Shown one piece after another: positions 1-7,999 of a stretch of DNA of 20,998 bases (within the stretch, counting starts at the first letter, position 1; every line of letters begins with the position of its first letter). A program made the translations under genes and the position numbers. Location of the stretch: contig SKHH01000154.1 of the NCBI GenBank assembly GCA_007117055.1, forward strand, positions 1 through 20,998, given 5' to 3'. Source of the DNA: Lishizhenia sp. Lineage in GTDB: Bacteria > Bacteroidota > Bacteroidia > Flavobacteriales_D > Crocinitomicaceae. The notes beneath the pieces were generated by a model. That model searched no databases, had not been told where the DNA came from, and saw only the letters and a list, made by a program, of their open reading frames with translations.

Positions 1-301
1 CGGTAATGATCGCTTGTGCTAAAACTGTTGCTGTTGTTGTTCCATCACCAGCAATATCGGCAGTCTTTGAAGCCACCTCTTTCACCATCTGCGCACCCAT
101 ATTTTCAACAGCATCTTTTAGCTCAATTTCTTTAGCTACTGAGACACCATCCTTGGTAACATGTGGCGCGCCAAATTTTTTATCAATAACTACATTTCGC
201 CCTTTTGGACCTAATGTAACTTTCACTGCATTTGCTAAAGCATCAACTCCAGCTTTTAACTTTTCTCTCGCTTCGACGTTAAATAAAATTTCCTTTGCCA
301 T
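1..301 (-). CDS. groEL: Chaperonin GroEL, N-terminal part (runs off the left edge)
   Basis: This is the first 100 residues of the 60-kDa chaperonin subunit, which forms the double-ring ATP-driven folding chamber of the cytosol. The translation begins MAKEILFNVEAREKLKAGVD, contains the equatorial-domain stretch VTLGPKGRNVVIDKKFGAP, and near residues 85-91 the nucleotide-binding GDGTTT motif. The ATG is fixed by the family's conserved N-terminus and lies 25 bp after the groES stop, so the two genes form the usual groES-groEL operon. The rest of the gene lies beyond position 1. Identification rests on strong family resemblance and no frameshift is visible. Confidence 0.97.
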   Translation of the reverse strand, partial: MAKEILFNVEAREKLKAGVDALANAVKVTLGPKGRNVVIDKKFGAPHVTKDGVSVAKEIELKDAVENMGAQMVKEVASKTADIAGDGTTTATVLAQAIIT

Positions 302-326
302 CTTCTAATTTTTTTTAATTTGTAAA

Positions 327-602
327 TTAACCTAAAATACCGTAGACATCAGACTCTCTCATGATCAAGTATTTTTTACCATCTAACTTGATTTCTGTAC
401 CTGAATACTGACCATAAATCACTTTGTCCCCCACTTTCACTGTCAATGGCTCTTCCGGTTTACCATTACCGACAGCTACAATTTTACCTTCTAATGGCTT
501 TTCTTTCGCCGTATCCGGAATAATAATTCCACTTGCTGTTTTTTCTTCTGCCGGAGAGGGTTCTATCAACACTCTATCCGCTAATGGTTTTAATAGTGAC
601 AT
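327..602 (-). CDS. groES: Co-chaperonin GroES
   Basis: This encodes a 91-residue co-chaperonin, the heptameric lid of the GroEL folding chamber. The length and sequence fit the family: LLKPLADRVLIEP at the N-terminus, the mobile-loop region EEKTASGIIIPDTAKEKP near residues 19-36, VGDKVIYGQYSGTEIKLDGKKYLIMRESDVYGIL at the C-terminus. It is first in the groESL operon. The upstream leader between it and the secG terminator is about 130 bp and holds the putative control sequences listed separately. No CIRCE element (the HrcA site) is recognisable. Confidence 0.97.
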   Translation of the reverse strand: MSLLKPLADRVLIEPSPAEEKTASGIIIPDTAKEKPLEGKIVAVGNGKPEEPLTVKVGDKVIYGQYSGTEIKLDGKKYLIMRESDVYGILG

Positions 603-640
603 AACTTTTAATTTTTAAATTATTATTCAATCGCATTTTT

Positions 641-655
641 ACTAAATATGTGCCA
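641..655 (-). promoter_or_regulatory. Weak sigma-54-like promoter match upstream of groES
   Basis: Read on the minus strand, the sequence is TGGCACATATTTAGT. The -24 half (TGGCAC) is perfect and the -12 G falls at the correct spacing, but the -12 half is TAGT where TTGC is the consensus. It would place a transcript start near 630, about 28 nt before the groES ATG. A gene for a sigma-54-type activator lies 2 kb upstream on the same strand. The match is imperfect and may be chance. A sigma-A-like reading, TATGTATG at 661-654, overlaps it but lacks a well-placed -33 element. Confidence 0.25.
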
Positions 656-721
656 TACATATAAAATGCTCATTTTGTCAGTTAACCATCCGATATTTGG
701 TCGTTTTCCGTAAAAAACCAC

Positions 722-734
722 TGACAAGCTGACA
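722..734. promoter_or_regulatory. TGACA-N3-TGACA direct-repeat box upstream of groES
   Basis: Two TGACA units are separated by AGC, giving an 8-bp repeat step. A related half-box, TGTCA at 676-680 (minus strand CTGACAAAATGAGCA), lies closer to groES. The same TGTCA-N3-TGTCA arrangement overlaps the miaB promoter. These are possible binding sites for a shared regulator. The box abuts the secG terminator, so part of the sequence could be there for other reasons. Confidence 0.35.
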
Positions 735-735
735 C

Positions 736-761
736 AAAAAAAGCACTCTTAGAGAGTGCTT
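736..761 (-). terminator. Intrinsic terminator after secG
   Basis: A perfect 9-bp stem, AAGCACTCT with AGAGTGCTT (741-749 and 753-761), has a 3-nt loop. On the minus strand it is followed by a run of seven T (complement of 736-742). It sits 24 bp after the secG stop and separates the miaB-secG operon from groESL. Confidence 0.9.
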
Positions 762-784
762 CACAATAGTATCTTTTAGTAACC

Positions 785-1069
785 TTACTCTTCAGTAGGC
801 ACCTCCTCTGTTTGCTCTTGTTGCGGTATCTCTTCAATAATACCAGCTGAAGAATACATGAGTGTCATTACGATACTCATTACAGCAATAAAACCTGCCA
901 AACTCCATGTAGCTTTTTCTATGAAATCGTTCGTTTGTTTTACACCACCGATTTGCTGTGCAGCTCCAAAATCAGAAGACAACCCCCCTCCTTTTGGGTT
1001 TTGCATTAGAACAACTAAAACAAGCAACACGCTTGCTAGAATAATCAAAATTGTAATTAACTGTGTCAT
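785..1069 (-). CDS. secG: Protein-export membrane protein SecG
   Basis: SecG is the small auxiliary subunit of the SecYEG translocon in the inner membrane. The 94-residue product has two hydrophobic helices (about residues 3-21 and 54-73) joined by the family's conserved loop QNPKGGGLSSDFG, and an acidic tail (EEIPQQEQTEEVPTEE). The tail is longer than in many SecG proteins, but acidic C-termini are seen in other Bacteroidota. The gene begins 1 bp after the stop of the TPR gene, so it is translated from the same operon, and it is last before the terminator. Confidence 0.95.
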   Translation of the reverse strand: MTQLITILIILASVLLVLVVLMQNPKGGGLSSDFGAAQQIGGVKQTNDFIEKATWSLAGFIAVMSIVMTLMYSSAGIIEEIPQQEQTEEVPTEE

Positions 1070-1070
1070 A

Positions 1071-2030
1071 TTATTGATTTAAATTCTTTTTTAATTTTTC
1101 AATTTGAAGTGCAAAGAAACTCTTTTTTTCTGGAAAATTCAATATTAATTTTTGATAAGCTTGAATTGCTTTCGGAAAATTCCCTTGGGCAACATAAATT
1201 TTCGCTAGGGTTTCACTTACAGGAATCGCTGACTCATCAAGACTTTCACGTGCTTTTTCAAGTGGAGAGAAAAACTTTTTTCTTATTGGGATTTGTACAG
1301 AAAAATCTTTGTTTTTTTGTTTATTTTCTTCAGCTTCCTCTTTACTTTTGGATATTTCCTTTACTGATGTACCTTTTTCATAAGCACCTTTAGAAGCAGA
1401 AAGCCATTCTGTAAAGGAACGCTCTTTATTTGTATCAAGTTCCGAATTGTTCGGCACTTGCGAAACTTCAATCTCATTATCTTCATCTAAAGTATCAATT
1501 CCTTCCTTCTGTTTAGATTCCACTTCTAAATCTTGAGCTTTTGTTAGTCGCACGGGGTGAAAGTCTTCTTCACTCGAATGCTCCAACATTTCTTTTTCTA
1601 ACACTCCGCCAACAGCGTGAGATAATATCTCTTTCTCCAATGGATCAAGTGTTTTTTGTTCTAATGTATCCTCTTTTGGTTCATGGTGGATTTCAGAAGC
1701 TTCATTTGATGAAGTTAATAAATCATGGCTTTCCGGTAATATTGGCAACTCTGTTTCCACATTACTAACCAATGATTTATCAAGTACTTCCTCTTCATTT
1801 GAGTGAATCAAATCATACAATCTCCTTCTGGTGGGCAATTTATAAGCATGATTTTTAAGTTCTTCTTCAAACTTGAGTTCATCAGTTTTCGATAATGTTT
1901 TAAGGTATAATAAAGAAAAAATAGGGGTATAAGGATACTTATCGCACAGCTCTTTAAAATATGAAGTGTTTTGAACATTTGCAGTGTTGCCGCTGCGAAT
2001 CATATCTGCTATTTCACTCAAGGATACCAT
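1071..2030 (-). CDS. TPR-containing cytoplasmic protein of unknown function
   Basis: The protein has 319 residues if it starts at the ATG at 2030, which overlaps the upstream TAA as TAATG. A TTG two codons earlier (2036) is possible but less likely. There is no signal peptide or membrane helix. Residues 1 to about 90 form a helical domain with a conserved look (YFKELCDKYPYTPIFSLLYLKTL). Residues 90-240 are highly acidic, rich in E, K and S, and probably disordered, with an SFTEWL motif near the end. The last 45 residues form one TPR-like unit (AKIYVAQGNFPKAIQAYQKLILNFPEKK). Proteins of this kind often sit between lptE and secG in Bacteroidota. The function is unknown; a scaffold or adaptor role is only a guess. 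Confidence 0.8.
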   Translation of the reverse strand: MVSLSEIADMIRSGNTANVQNTSYFKELCDKYPYTPIFSLLYLKTLSKTDELKFEEELKNHAYKLPTRRRLYDLIHSNEEEVLDKSLVSNVETELPILPESHDLLTSSNEASEIHHEPKEDTLEQKTLDPLEKEILSHAVGGVLEKEMLEHSSEEDFHPVRLTKAQDLEVESKQKEGIDTLDEDNEIEVSQVPNNSELDTNKERSFTEWLSASKGAYEKGTSVKEISKSKEEAEENKQKNKDFSVQIPIRKKFFSPLEKARESLDESAIPVSETLAKIYVAQGNFPKAIQAYQKLILNFPEKKSFFALQIEKLKKNLNQ

Positions 2031-2551
2031 TACCAATTCGATAACAATTTATTAATCACATCTTGAATAATTTGCTCGTTAATCTCTTCAAATAATTGAA
2101 CTTGAATTGTACCAACATCCGCATCTGCATCAAAATCCACAAATCTACGCGCATTCAACTCCATTATATCTTCCTCTGGAGCATTAATAAAAATCTCAAA
2201 AAATGCAGAAACGGTTAGTCTATTTTTAGCAGCCACATCATCACCTTGAACCGCTAATGGTTGGACATCGTAGTTCAACACTTTTCCACTAATTATAATT
2301 TGAGGGTCCATAGACTCATCCCCTACAAGCTTAATCCCTACCCTATTTTGGATAGCGTCTTTTAATTCTTCTGTCAATTCAGGTGCGTAGCTTAACGGAG
2401 CATTAGCAGCATCACTTTCTAAAGTTTCCACCATAAAGCGTTTCCATTCTGGTGGTACACTTCCATCCCGAAATGAAATACTCGTTGGATAACAGCCACT
2501 AAAAAATAGTGCAACTAAAACCATCGCGGTAAAAGAAAAAGACTTTATCAT
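2030..2551 (-). CDS. lptE: LptE-like outer-membrane lipoprotein (LPS assembly)
   Basis: The product has 173 residues with a lipoprotein signal: a hydrophobic stretch and lipobox FFSGC, with Cys20 as the predicted lipidation site. The motif CYPTSISFRDGSVPPEWKRFMVETLESDAANAPLSYAPELTEELKDAIQ resembles the Bacteroidota LptE family, which plugs the LptD barrel and helps insert lipopolysaccharide into the outer leaflet. The place between the sigma-54-type regulator gene and the TPR gene is typical for this gene in the phylum. It starts 1 bp after the regulator's stop and overlaps the next ATG by one base, which points to translational coupling. The exact LptE role is inferred from similarity and context. 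Confidence 0.85.
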   Translation of the reverse strand: MIKSFSFTAMVLVALFFSGCYPTSISFRDGSVPPEWKRFMVETLESDAANAPLSYAPELTEELKDAIQNRVGIKLVGDESMDPQIIISGKVLNYDVQPLAVQGDDVAAKNRLTVSAFFEIFINAPEEDIMELNARRFVDFDADADVGTIQVQLFEEINEQIIQDVINKLLSNW

Positions 2552-2552
2552 C

Positions 2553-3824
2553 CTATTTCAAATTATATTCTTTAATTTTTCGGTACAATGTGCGCTCCGA
2601 AATCCCGAGTTCTTTTGCGGCAAATTTTCGTTTGCCATTATGTTTTTCAAGTGCCTTTATAATCAATTCTTTTTCTCTTTCTTCCAAGGACAAAGACTCT
2701 TCTACCTCGATGTGCTCCAAATAATCACTATCAACAATTGTAGGCTCTCTCTCCTCTTTATAAGTGTTTTCCTCATGGTAAGTCTTCCCAGACTCTAGTA
2801 ATTTCCTACTATCATCATTAGAAATATCGGTGTAAATATCATTCAAAATATCTTTCTGTCTTCCCGTCAAGTGAATATCTCCATCTTTATTCAGAATTTC
2901 TACTACCAACTTTTTGAGTTCATTTAGATCCCTCTTCATATCGAAAAGAAATTTGTAAATCAATTCCCGATCTGAAAATTCATTAAGTGAGTCATCGGAA
3001 GATGAATTTCTTCCTATAATTGCAAGATCCTTTCCTGCGTTGGTATTTAAGGGTAAATAAAAGCTTAATTTATCCTCATCTATTTCTCTATCTTTTTCAA
3101 TCACCGAGATCTGTTCAACGATATTTTTTAACTGTCGAATATTCCCTGGCCATTGATATTCATTTAAAACACGTACAGCTCGTTCAGTAAGTTTAATAGC
3201 AGGCATTCTATACTTTTCAGAAAAATCAGCGGCAAACTTTCTGAACAACAAATGAACATCCTCTCTCCTTTCTCTCAAAGGGGGCAACTGGATGGGAACC
3301 GTGCTCAATCGGTACAGCAAGTCTTCTCTGAACTTTCCTTTTCGAATAGCTTCATGCATATTTTCATTAGTAGCTGCAACCACACGAACATTCGTTTTAA
3401 TTACTTTTGAAGAACCTACACGGATAAACTCTCCCGTTTCAAGTACACGAAGTAATCTCACTTGAGTTTGCATGGGTAGCTCCGCAACTTCATCAAGAAA
3501 AATAGTTCCGCCGTCTGCCTCTTCAAAATACCCTTTTCTACTCCCACTAGCTCCAGTAAAAGCTCCTTTCTCATGTCCAAAAAGTTCAGAATCAATAGTG
3601 CCTTCAGGTATTGCTCCACAATTCACCGCAATATATCCGGCATGTTTTCGAGCACTCAGATGATGAATAACTTGGGGAATTATTTCCTTTCCTGTTCCAC
3701 TTTCTCCAGTTACCAAAACAGAAATATCTGTAGGAGCAACTTGTATAGCTACCTCTATTGCTCTATTCAGAAACGGAGCGTTCCCTATAATCCCAAAACG
3801 CTGTTTAATTTGTTGTACATTCAT
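2553..3824 (-). CDS. Sigma-54-interacting AAA+ transcriptional activator without a receiver domain
   Basis: This 423-residue protein starts almost directly with the AAA+ domain. Visible motifs are Walker A GESGTGKE (residues 40-47), the sigma-54 contact loop GAFTGA (87-92), Walker B GGTIFLDE (105-112), and the WPGNIRQL region near residue 222. The C-terminus (about 375-423) is a Fis-type helix-turn-helix (KFAAKELGISERTLYRKIKEY). There is no N-terminal phosphoacceptor, PAS or GAF domain, so input must come another way. A long acidic linker separates the AAA+ and DNA-binding parts. By family it hydrolyses ATP to open RNA polymerase-RpoN complexes. It lies 9 bp after miaB in the same operon. Its targets are unknown. 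Confidence 0.92.
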   Translation of the reverse strand: MNVQQIKQRFGIIGNAPFLNRAIEVAIQVAPTDISVLVTGESGTGKEIIPQVIHHLSARKHAGYIAVNCGAIPEGTIDSELFGHEKGAFTGASGSRKGYFEEADGGTIFLDEVAELPMQTQVRLLRVLETGEFIRVGSSKVIKTNVRVVAATNENMHEAIRKGKFREDLLYRLSTVPIQLPPLRERREDVHLLFRKFAADFSEKYRMPAIKLTERAVRVLNEYQWPGNIRQLKNIVEQISVIEKDREIDEDKLSFYLPLNTNAGKDLAIIGRNSSSDDSLNEFSDRELIYKFLFDMKRDLNELKKLVVEILNKDGDIHLTGRQKDILNDIYTDISNDDSRKLLESGKTYHEENTYKEEREPTIVDSDYLEHIEVEESLSLEEREKELIIKALEKHNGKRKFAAKELGISERTLYRKIKEYNLK

Positions 3825-3833
3825 GACAAACTT

Positions 3834-5273
3834 TTACTCCTCAACAAGTTCACCTATGAGTGAACCACTTGTACAATCAGTTATTTTAACCAAACAATAA
3901 TCTCCGATTTTTTTATCTTTTCTGTCAAAAATAACTTTATGGTTCCTGTCTGTTCTACCTACCATTTGGTCAGTTGACCTTCGAGACTCTTTTTCTACCA
4001 ATATTTCTTCTACTTTACCAATTTGCGCCTGATTAATCTCTAAACTATGCGACAACTGTAAGTTGATAATCTCTTCCAACCTTCTTTGCTTGACCTCTTC
4101 TGGAACATCATCCTCAAACTTTCTTTCTGCTAAGGTTTTTGGTCGTTCAGAATACTTGTACATATAAGCAAGATCATATTTCACCTCTTTCATTAGCGAA
4201 ATCGTGTCTTTATGCTCTTCTTCTGTTTCTCCGCAAAATCCAGAAATAATATCCGTTGAAATACCACAATTTGGAACAATGCGCTTTATAGCATGAATGC
4301 GATCCATATACCATTCCCTTGTGTATCCACGATTCATTCTTTTTAAATTCTCTGAATTGCCCGATTGAACCGGTAAATGAATATAATTGCAAATATTTTT
4401 GTGTTTTGCCATTACATGTAACACATCATCGGTCATATCTTTTGGGTGAGACGTCGAAAAACGAATACGCAGTTTTGGATTGACCTGTGCAACCATTTCC
4501 ATTAACTGAGCGAAATTTGTTGTTGGTTTTTCAGGATCTTTGACCTCTCCTTTTGAAGTCATATTCCAGCGATATGAGTCAACATTCTGTCCTAATAAAG
4601 TAACCTCCCTGTACCCCTTTTCAAAAAGATCTTGACATTCTTGAACAATTGTATGCGGGTCGCGACTTCTTTCACGTCCTCTTGTAAAAGGAACTACGCA
4701 GAATGAACACATATTGTCACATCCTCTCGTTATACTTACAAAGGCGGTAACACCATTTTGATCCAATCGTACAGGACTAATATCGGCGTACGTTTCATCA
4801 CGAGACAGTAAAACATTTACCGCTTTCTGACCGCCATCCACCTCTTCAATTAAATTTGGTAAATCTCTGTAAGCATCTGGTCCTGCAACCAAATCTACCA
4901 TTTTTTCTTCTTCCAATAATTGCTTTTTCAAGCGCTCGGCCATACAACCTAAAATACCAACCACTAAACCAGGTTTTTCGCGTTTTGCTTTATTGAAATT
5001 AGCCAGTCTGTTTCGCACACGTTGTTCGGCATTATCCCGAATTGAACATGTATTTATAAGCACAACATCTGCCTCTCTTTCATCTCTAGTAGTAGTATAT
5101 CCTTTATCTCTTAATATGGAAGCAACAACTTCACTATCCGAAAAATTCATTGCACAGCCATAACTTTCCAAGTAAAGTTTTTTTCCATTAACCTTTTCTC
5201 CATCTTGCAATTGGATGGCTTCTCCTTGACGAGATTCATCCATTGTCTTATCTCCTAAACTATTCTCTTGCAT
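3834..5273 (-). CDS. miaB: tRNA-2-methylthio-N6-isopentenyladenosine37 synthase MiaB
   Basis: MiaB is a radical-SAM methylthiotransferase that adds a methylthio group to i6A37 of tRNAs. The 479-residue product has an N-terminal domain with three cluster-binding cysteines: Cys40 (SYGCAMN), Cys76 (NTCSIRDNA) and Cys110 (LGCMAERL). The radical-SAM motif CDNMCSFC has Cys185, Cys189 and Cys192. The C-terminal TRAM domain ends in LVKITDCTSGSLIGELVE. Residues 1-30 are a poorly conserved extension, so Met11 is an alternative start. It heads the operon, with a good promoter 19 bp upstream. All key residues are present. Confidence 0.96.
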   Translation of the reverse strand: MQENSLGDKTMDESRQGEAIQLQDGEKVNGKKLYLESYGCAMNFSDSEVVASILRDKGYTTTRDEREADVVLINTCSIRDNAEQRVRNRLANFNKAKREKPGLVVGILGCMAERLKKQLLEEEKMVDLVAGPDAYRDLPNLIEEVDGGQKAVNVLLSRDETYADISPVRLDQNGVTAFVSITRGCDNMCSFCVVPFTRGRERSRDPHTIVQECQDLFEKGYREVTLLGQNVDSYRWNMTSKGEVKDPEKPTTNFAQLMEMVAQVNPKLRIRFSTSHPKDMTDDVLHVMAKHKNICNYIHLPVQSGNSENLKRMNRGYTREWYMDRIHAIKRIVPNCGISTDIISGFCGETEEEHKDTISLMKEVKYDLAYMYKYSERPKTLAERKFEDDVPEEVKQRRLEEIINLQLSHSLEINQAQIGKVEEILVEKESRRSTDQMVGRTDRNHKVIFDRKDKKIGDYCLVKITDCTSGSLIGELVEE

Positions 5274-5291
5274 TTCTAAAATTATTGACTA

Positions 5292-5322
5292 CAAAATTAA
5301 TGATTTTTATTACCGTGTCAAA
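5292..5322 (-). promoter_or_regulatory. miaB operon promoter, Bacteroidota housekeeping type
   Basis: On the minus strand there is a -33 element TTTG (complement of 5319-5322), exactly 19 bp, and a -7 element TAATTTTG (complement of 5292-5299). This is a perfect fit to TTTG-N19-TAnnTTTG. The expected transcript start is near 5286, a short leader of about 13 nt before the miaB ATG at 5273. Confidence 0.65.
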
Positions 5323-5328
5323 ATGTCA
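5316..5328. promoter_or_regulatory. TGTCA-N3-TGTCA direct repeat over the miaB -33 element
   Basis: TGTCA AAA TGTCA overlaps the -33 element of the miaB promoter, a place where a bound protein could block or recruit polymerase. The same architecture in the opposite orientation lies upstream of groES at 722-734. No regulator is identified. Confidence 0.35.
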
Positions 5329-5546
5329 GTAACAGAAAAAATATTACAGCACACTAACTGTATTGTAATCTGAACCAGATGAAGTACTAAACAAACCAAA
5401 CAGATTATTCAGAATATTGTTAACTAACATAAACATGGATTTAAATATAGGTCAAAAATGTAAACCTACATTCGAAATATTCAATTAATTAGAACAACAT
5501 TATAGGTAAAAAACAAATTGAAAAACGAAGTTCATTTTTGCAGAAG

Positions 5547-5578
5547 TTTGGTTTTCGAAATTATTTAAACTTATTTTG
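5547..5578 (+). promoter_or_regulatory. Candidate topA promoter
   Basis: TTTG (5547-5550), then 20 bp, then TTATTTTG (5571-5578). The second element differs from TAnnTTTG by one base. It would start transcription about 40 nt before the topA ATG. It is plausible but not perfect. Confidence 0.4.
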
Positions 5579-5622
5579 CAAACTGATTTCATTAAAATCA
5601 ACAGAAAATACAGATTAAAAGT

Positions 5623-7929
5623 ATGTCAAAAAATTTAGTAATCGTAGAGTCCCCAGCAAAAGCAAAAACAATAGAGAACTATCTTGGAAAAGATTTCATT
5701 GTTAAATCAAGTTATGGTCATGTTAGAGACCTTGCCTCAAAAGGACTTGCCATAGATATAGAAAATAATTTTCAACCCGATTACGCAATCAGTGCGGACA
5801 AAAAAACTGTAATTTCTGAATTAAAAAAGCTCGTTAAAAAAGCAGAAACAGTTTGGTTAGCAACAGATGAAGACCGAGAGGGAGAAGCTATTTCATGGCA
5901 TTTATACGAAACATTAAACTTAGATAAAAAAGACACAAAACGTATTACCTTTAACGAAATCACCAAACCTGCCATTCAAAAAGCCATTCAAGCCCCTAGA
6001 AAGATTAATAAAGAACTGGTAGATGCTCAACAAGCAAGAAGAGTATTAGACAGACTCGTTGGATTTGAATTATCACCGGTTCTTTGGAAGAAAGTAAAAC
6101 CAAGCCTTTCAGCTGGTCGCGTGCAATCTGTAGCTGTGCGATTGATTGTTGAAAGAGAAAGAGAAATTTTGAATTTTACTCCTGAAAGCTATTTTAGAGT
6201 TACAGGTATCTTCAACAAAGGTAAGGAAGCTGTTAAAGCAGTTTTGGCTCACAATATTGGAACCGATTTGGAAACTGAATCGTTTCTTGATGACTGTAAA
6301 GATGCTACTTTTAAAGTACAAGACGTAGCCAAGAAACCCGCCACAAAAAATCCAAGTACCCCATTTACTACTTCTACACTTCAGCAAGAAGCCAGTTTGA
6401 AGTTAGGATTTAGCGTTTCCAGAACAATGAGTGTTGCTCAACGACTATATGAAGCAGGACATATCACCTATATGCGTACCGATTCGGTGAATTTTTCTGA
6501 CACGGCAATTGACAGTGCTAAAAACGCTATCGTACAAAATTATGGCACTCAGTACTCCAACCCAAAAAGGTACCAAACTAAAAAAGCAGGAGCTCAAGAG
6601 GCTCATGAAGCGATTCGTCCAACTGACTTCAACAACACAGCTGTCAGTATGGGGAATGACGAAAACAAACTGTATGATTTAATCTGGAAAAGATCCATTG
6701 CCTCGCAAATGAGTCCTGCAAAACTGGAACGAACAACTATAAAAATTGGAGCTGAAAATGTAAAAGATATATTTGTAGCAAAAGGTGAAGTAATCAAGTT
6801 TGATGGGTTTTTAAAAGTATATTTGGAATCAAATATTGACGAAGAAGAAGACGATCAAGAAATGGAAGGAATTCTTCCTAATGTTGAAGAGGGTGATATG
6901 CTAGAAAACGAATCCATCATCTCTACAGAACGATTTACAAAAGCTGCACCGAGATATGTGGAAGCTTCACTTGTAAAAAAACTAGAAGAACTTGGAATTG
7001 GTCGACCCTCAACCTATGCACCAACCATCTCCACTATTCAAAAAAGAGGTTATGTTGAGAAAAAGGAAAGAGAAGGAGAAGAACGTAAATACACAGTTTA
7101 TACATTAAAAGGAAATGAGCTAAATAAAACAATAGCTTCGGAAATTACAGGGAGGGATCGAAATAAACTTTCTCCAACTGATATTGGAATTGTGGTCAAC
7201 GACTTTTTGGTTGAAAATTTTGGAAGAATATTGGATTACAATTTCACAGCTAAAGTAGAAGCTGAATTTGATGAAATAGCTCAAGGATTGAAAGAATGGA
7301 CGGATATGATTCGTGAATTCTATACTCCTTTTCATGAAAATGTAGAAGATACACTTGAACACTCTGAAAGAGCATCTGGAGAAAGACACTTAGGGGAAGA
7401 CCCAAAAACTGGAAAGCCTGTAATTGTTAGAATTGGTAGATACGGACCAATGGCTCAAATAGGAGAGGCAGAAGATGAAGATAAATCTTTTGCCAGTTTG
7501 TTGCCTAATCAGTCTTTAAACAGTATTACCCTAGAAGAAGCTCTTGATTTATTTAAATTACCAAGAACTTTAGGTGAATTTGAAGGAAAAGTAGTGAAAG
7601 CGAACATCGGTCGCTTTGGTCCATACGTTCAACACAATAGCAAATTTGTTTCCTTAAAAGAAGACGATCCAATGGAAATCAACTTAGAAAGAGCCATTGA
7701 ACTAATTCAACAAAAACGCATTGAAGACGAAAAAAAGAAAATCAAAACCTTCGAGGAAGACGAGAATATGCAAATTCTTGAAGGACGCTGGGGGCCATAT
7801 CTAAAAATAGGAAAAAAGAACTTCAAACTTCCTAAAGATGTTGAGCCATCAAAGCTTACTTACGAAGAGTGCATAACAATTTCAGAAAATCAACCAAAAA
7901 AAACAGCTCGTAAAGGGAAAAAGAAATAG
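5623..7929 (+). CDS. topA: DNA topoisomerase I
   Basis: TopA is the type IA enzyme that relaxes negative supercoils by single-strand passage. The 768-residue protein has the TOPRIM domain with Glu9 (VIVESPAKAKTIENYLG) and the acidic pair Asp82/Asp84 (TDEDREGE), and the catalytic Tyr283 in HITYMRTDS. The family motif GIGRPSTYAPTISTIQKRGYV lies near residue 460. In place of zinc fingers, the C-terminus carries repeated glycine-rich modules (VIVRIGRYGPMAQIG, VVKANIGRFGPYVQ, ILEGRWGPYLKIGKKNFKLP) and a basic tail KKTARKGKKK. This is the usual layout in Bacteroidota. It has its own upstream promoter region and a terminator downstream, so it is probably a single-gene transcript. Confidence 0.97.
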   Translation: MSKNLVIVESPAKAKTIENYLGKDFIVKSSYGHVRDLASKGLAIDIENNFQPDYAISADKKTVISELKKLVKKAETVWLATDEDREGEAISWHLYETLNLDKKDTKRITFNEITKPAIQKAIQAPRKINKELVDAQQARRVLDRLVGFELSPVLWKKVKPSLSAGRVQSVAVRLIVEREREILNFTPESYFRVTGIFNKGKEAVKAVLAHNIGTDLETESFLDDCKDATFKVQDVAKKPATKNPSTPFTTSTLQQEASLKLGFSVSRTMSVAQRLYEAGHITYMRTDSVNFSDTAIDSAKNAIVQNYGTQYSNPKRYQTKKAGAQEAHEAIRPTDFNNTAVSMGNDENKLYDLIWKRSIASQMSPAKLERTTIKIGAENVKDIFVAKGEVIKFDGFLKVYLESNIDEEEDDQEMEGILPNVEEGDMLENESIISTERFTKAAPRYVEASLVKKLEELGIGRPSTYAPTISTIQKRGYVEKKEREGEERKYTVYTLKGNELNKTIASEITGRDRNKLSPTDIGIVVNDFLVENFGRILDYNFTAKVEAEFDEIAQGLKEWTDMIREFYTPFHENVEDTLEHSERASGERHLGEDPKTGKPVIVRIGRYGPMAQIGEAEDEDKSFASLLPNQSLNSITLEEALDLFKLPRTLGEFEGKVVKANIGRFGPYVQHNSKFVSLKEDDPMEINLERAIELIQQKRIEDEKKKIKTFEEDENMQILEGRWGPYLKIGKKNFKLPKDVEPSKLTYEECITISENQPKKTARKGKKK

Positions 7930-7999
7930 TTAGCATCAAATAATGCGCTTTTTACTTTAGCTTAAGAAAAAGCTTAGTATAAACTCTGATATCGGTGAT

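Larger units (their letters stand above)
5274..5622. other. Divergent miaB/topA intergenic region
   Basis: These 349 bp are very AT-rich and contain no convincing gene. They hold the miaB promoter with an overlapping TGTCA direct repeat at the left end, and a candidate topA promoter near the right end. The central 200 bp (about 5340-5540) show no recognised motif, no strong hairpin and no repeat. Confidence 0.8.

Noticed and set aside
6..308. Plus-strand open frame opposite groEL, and similar antisense frames opposite groES, secG, the TPR gene, the regulator gene and topA
   Set aside because: All are mirror frames of well-identified genes, with no signal, domain or start context of their own.
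2031..2036. TTG start for the TPR protein gene
   Set aside because: It adds two residues only. The ATG at 2030 overlaps the lptE stop as TAATG, which is the more usual coupled start.
7955..7976. Inverted repeat TTAGCTTAAG...AAGCTTAG after topA
   Set aside because: It is short and AT-rich with no T-run after it. The hairpin at 8000-8023 explains termination better.
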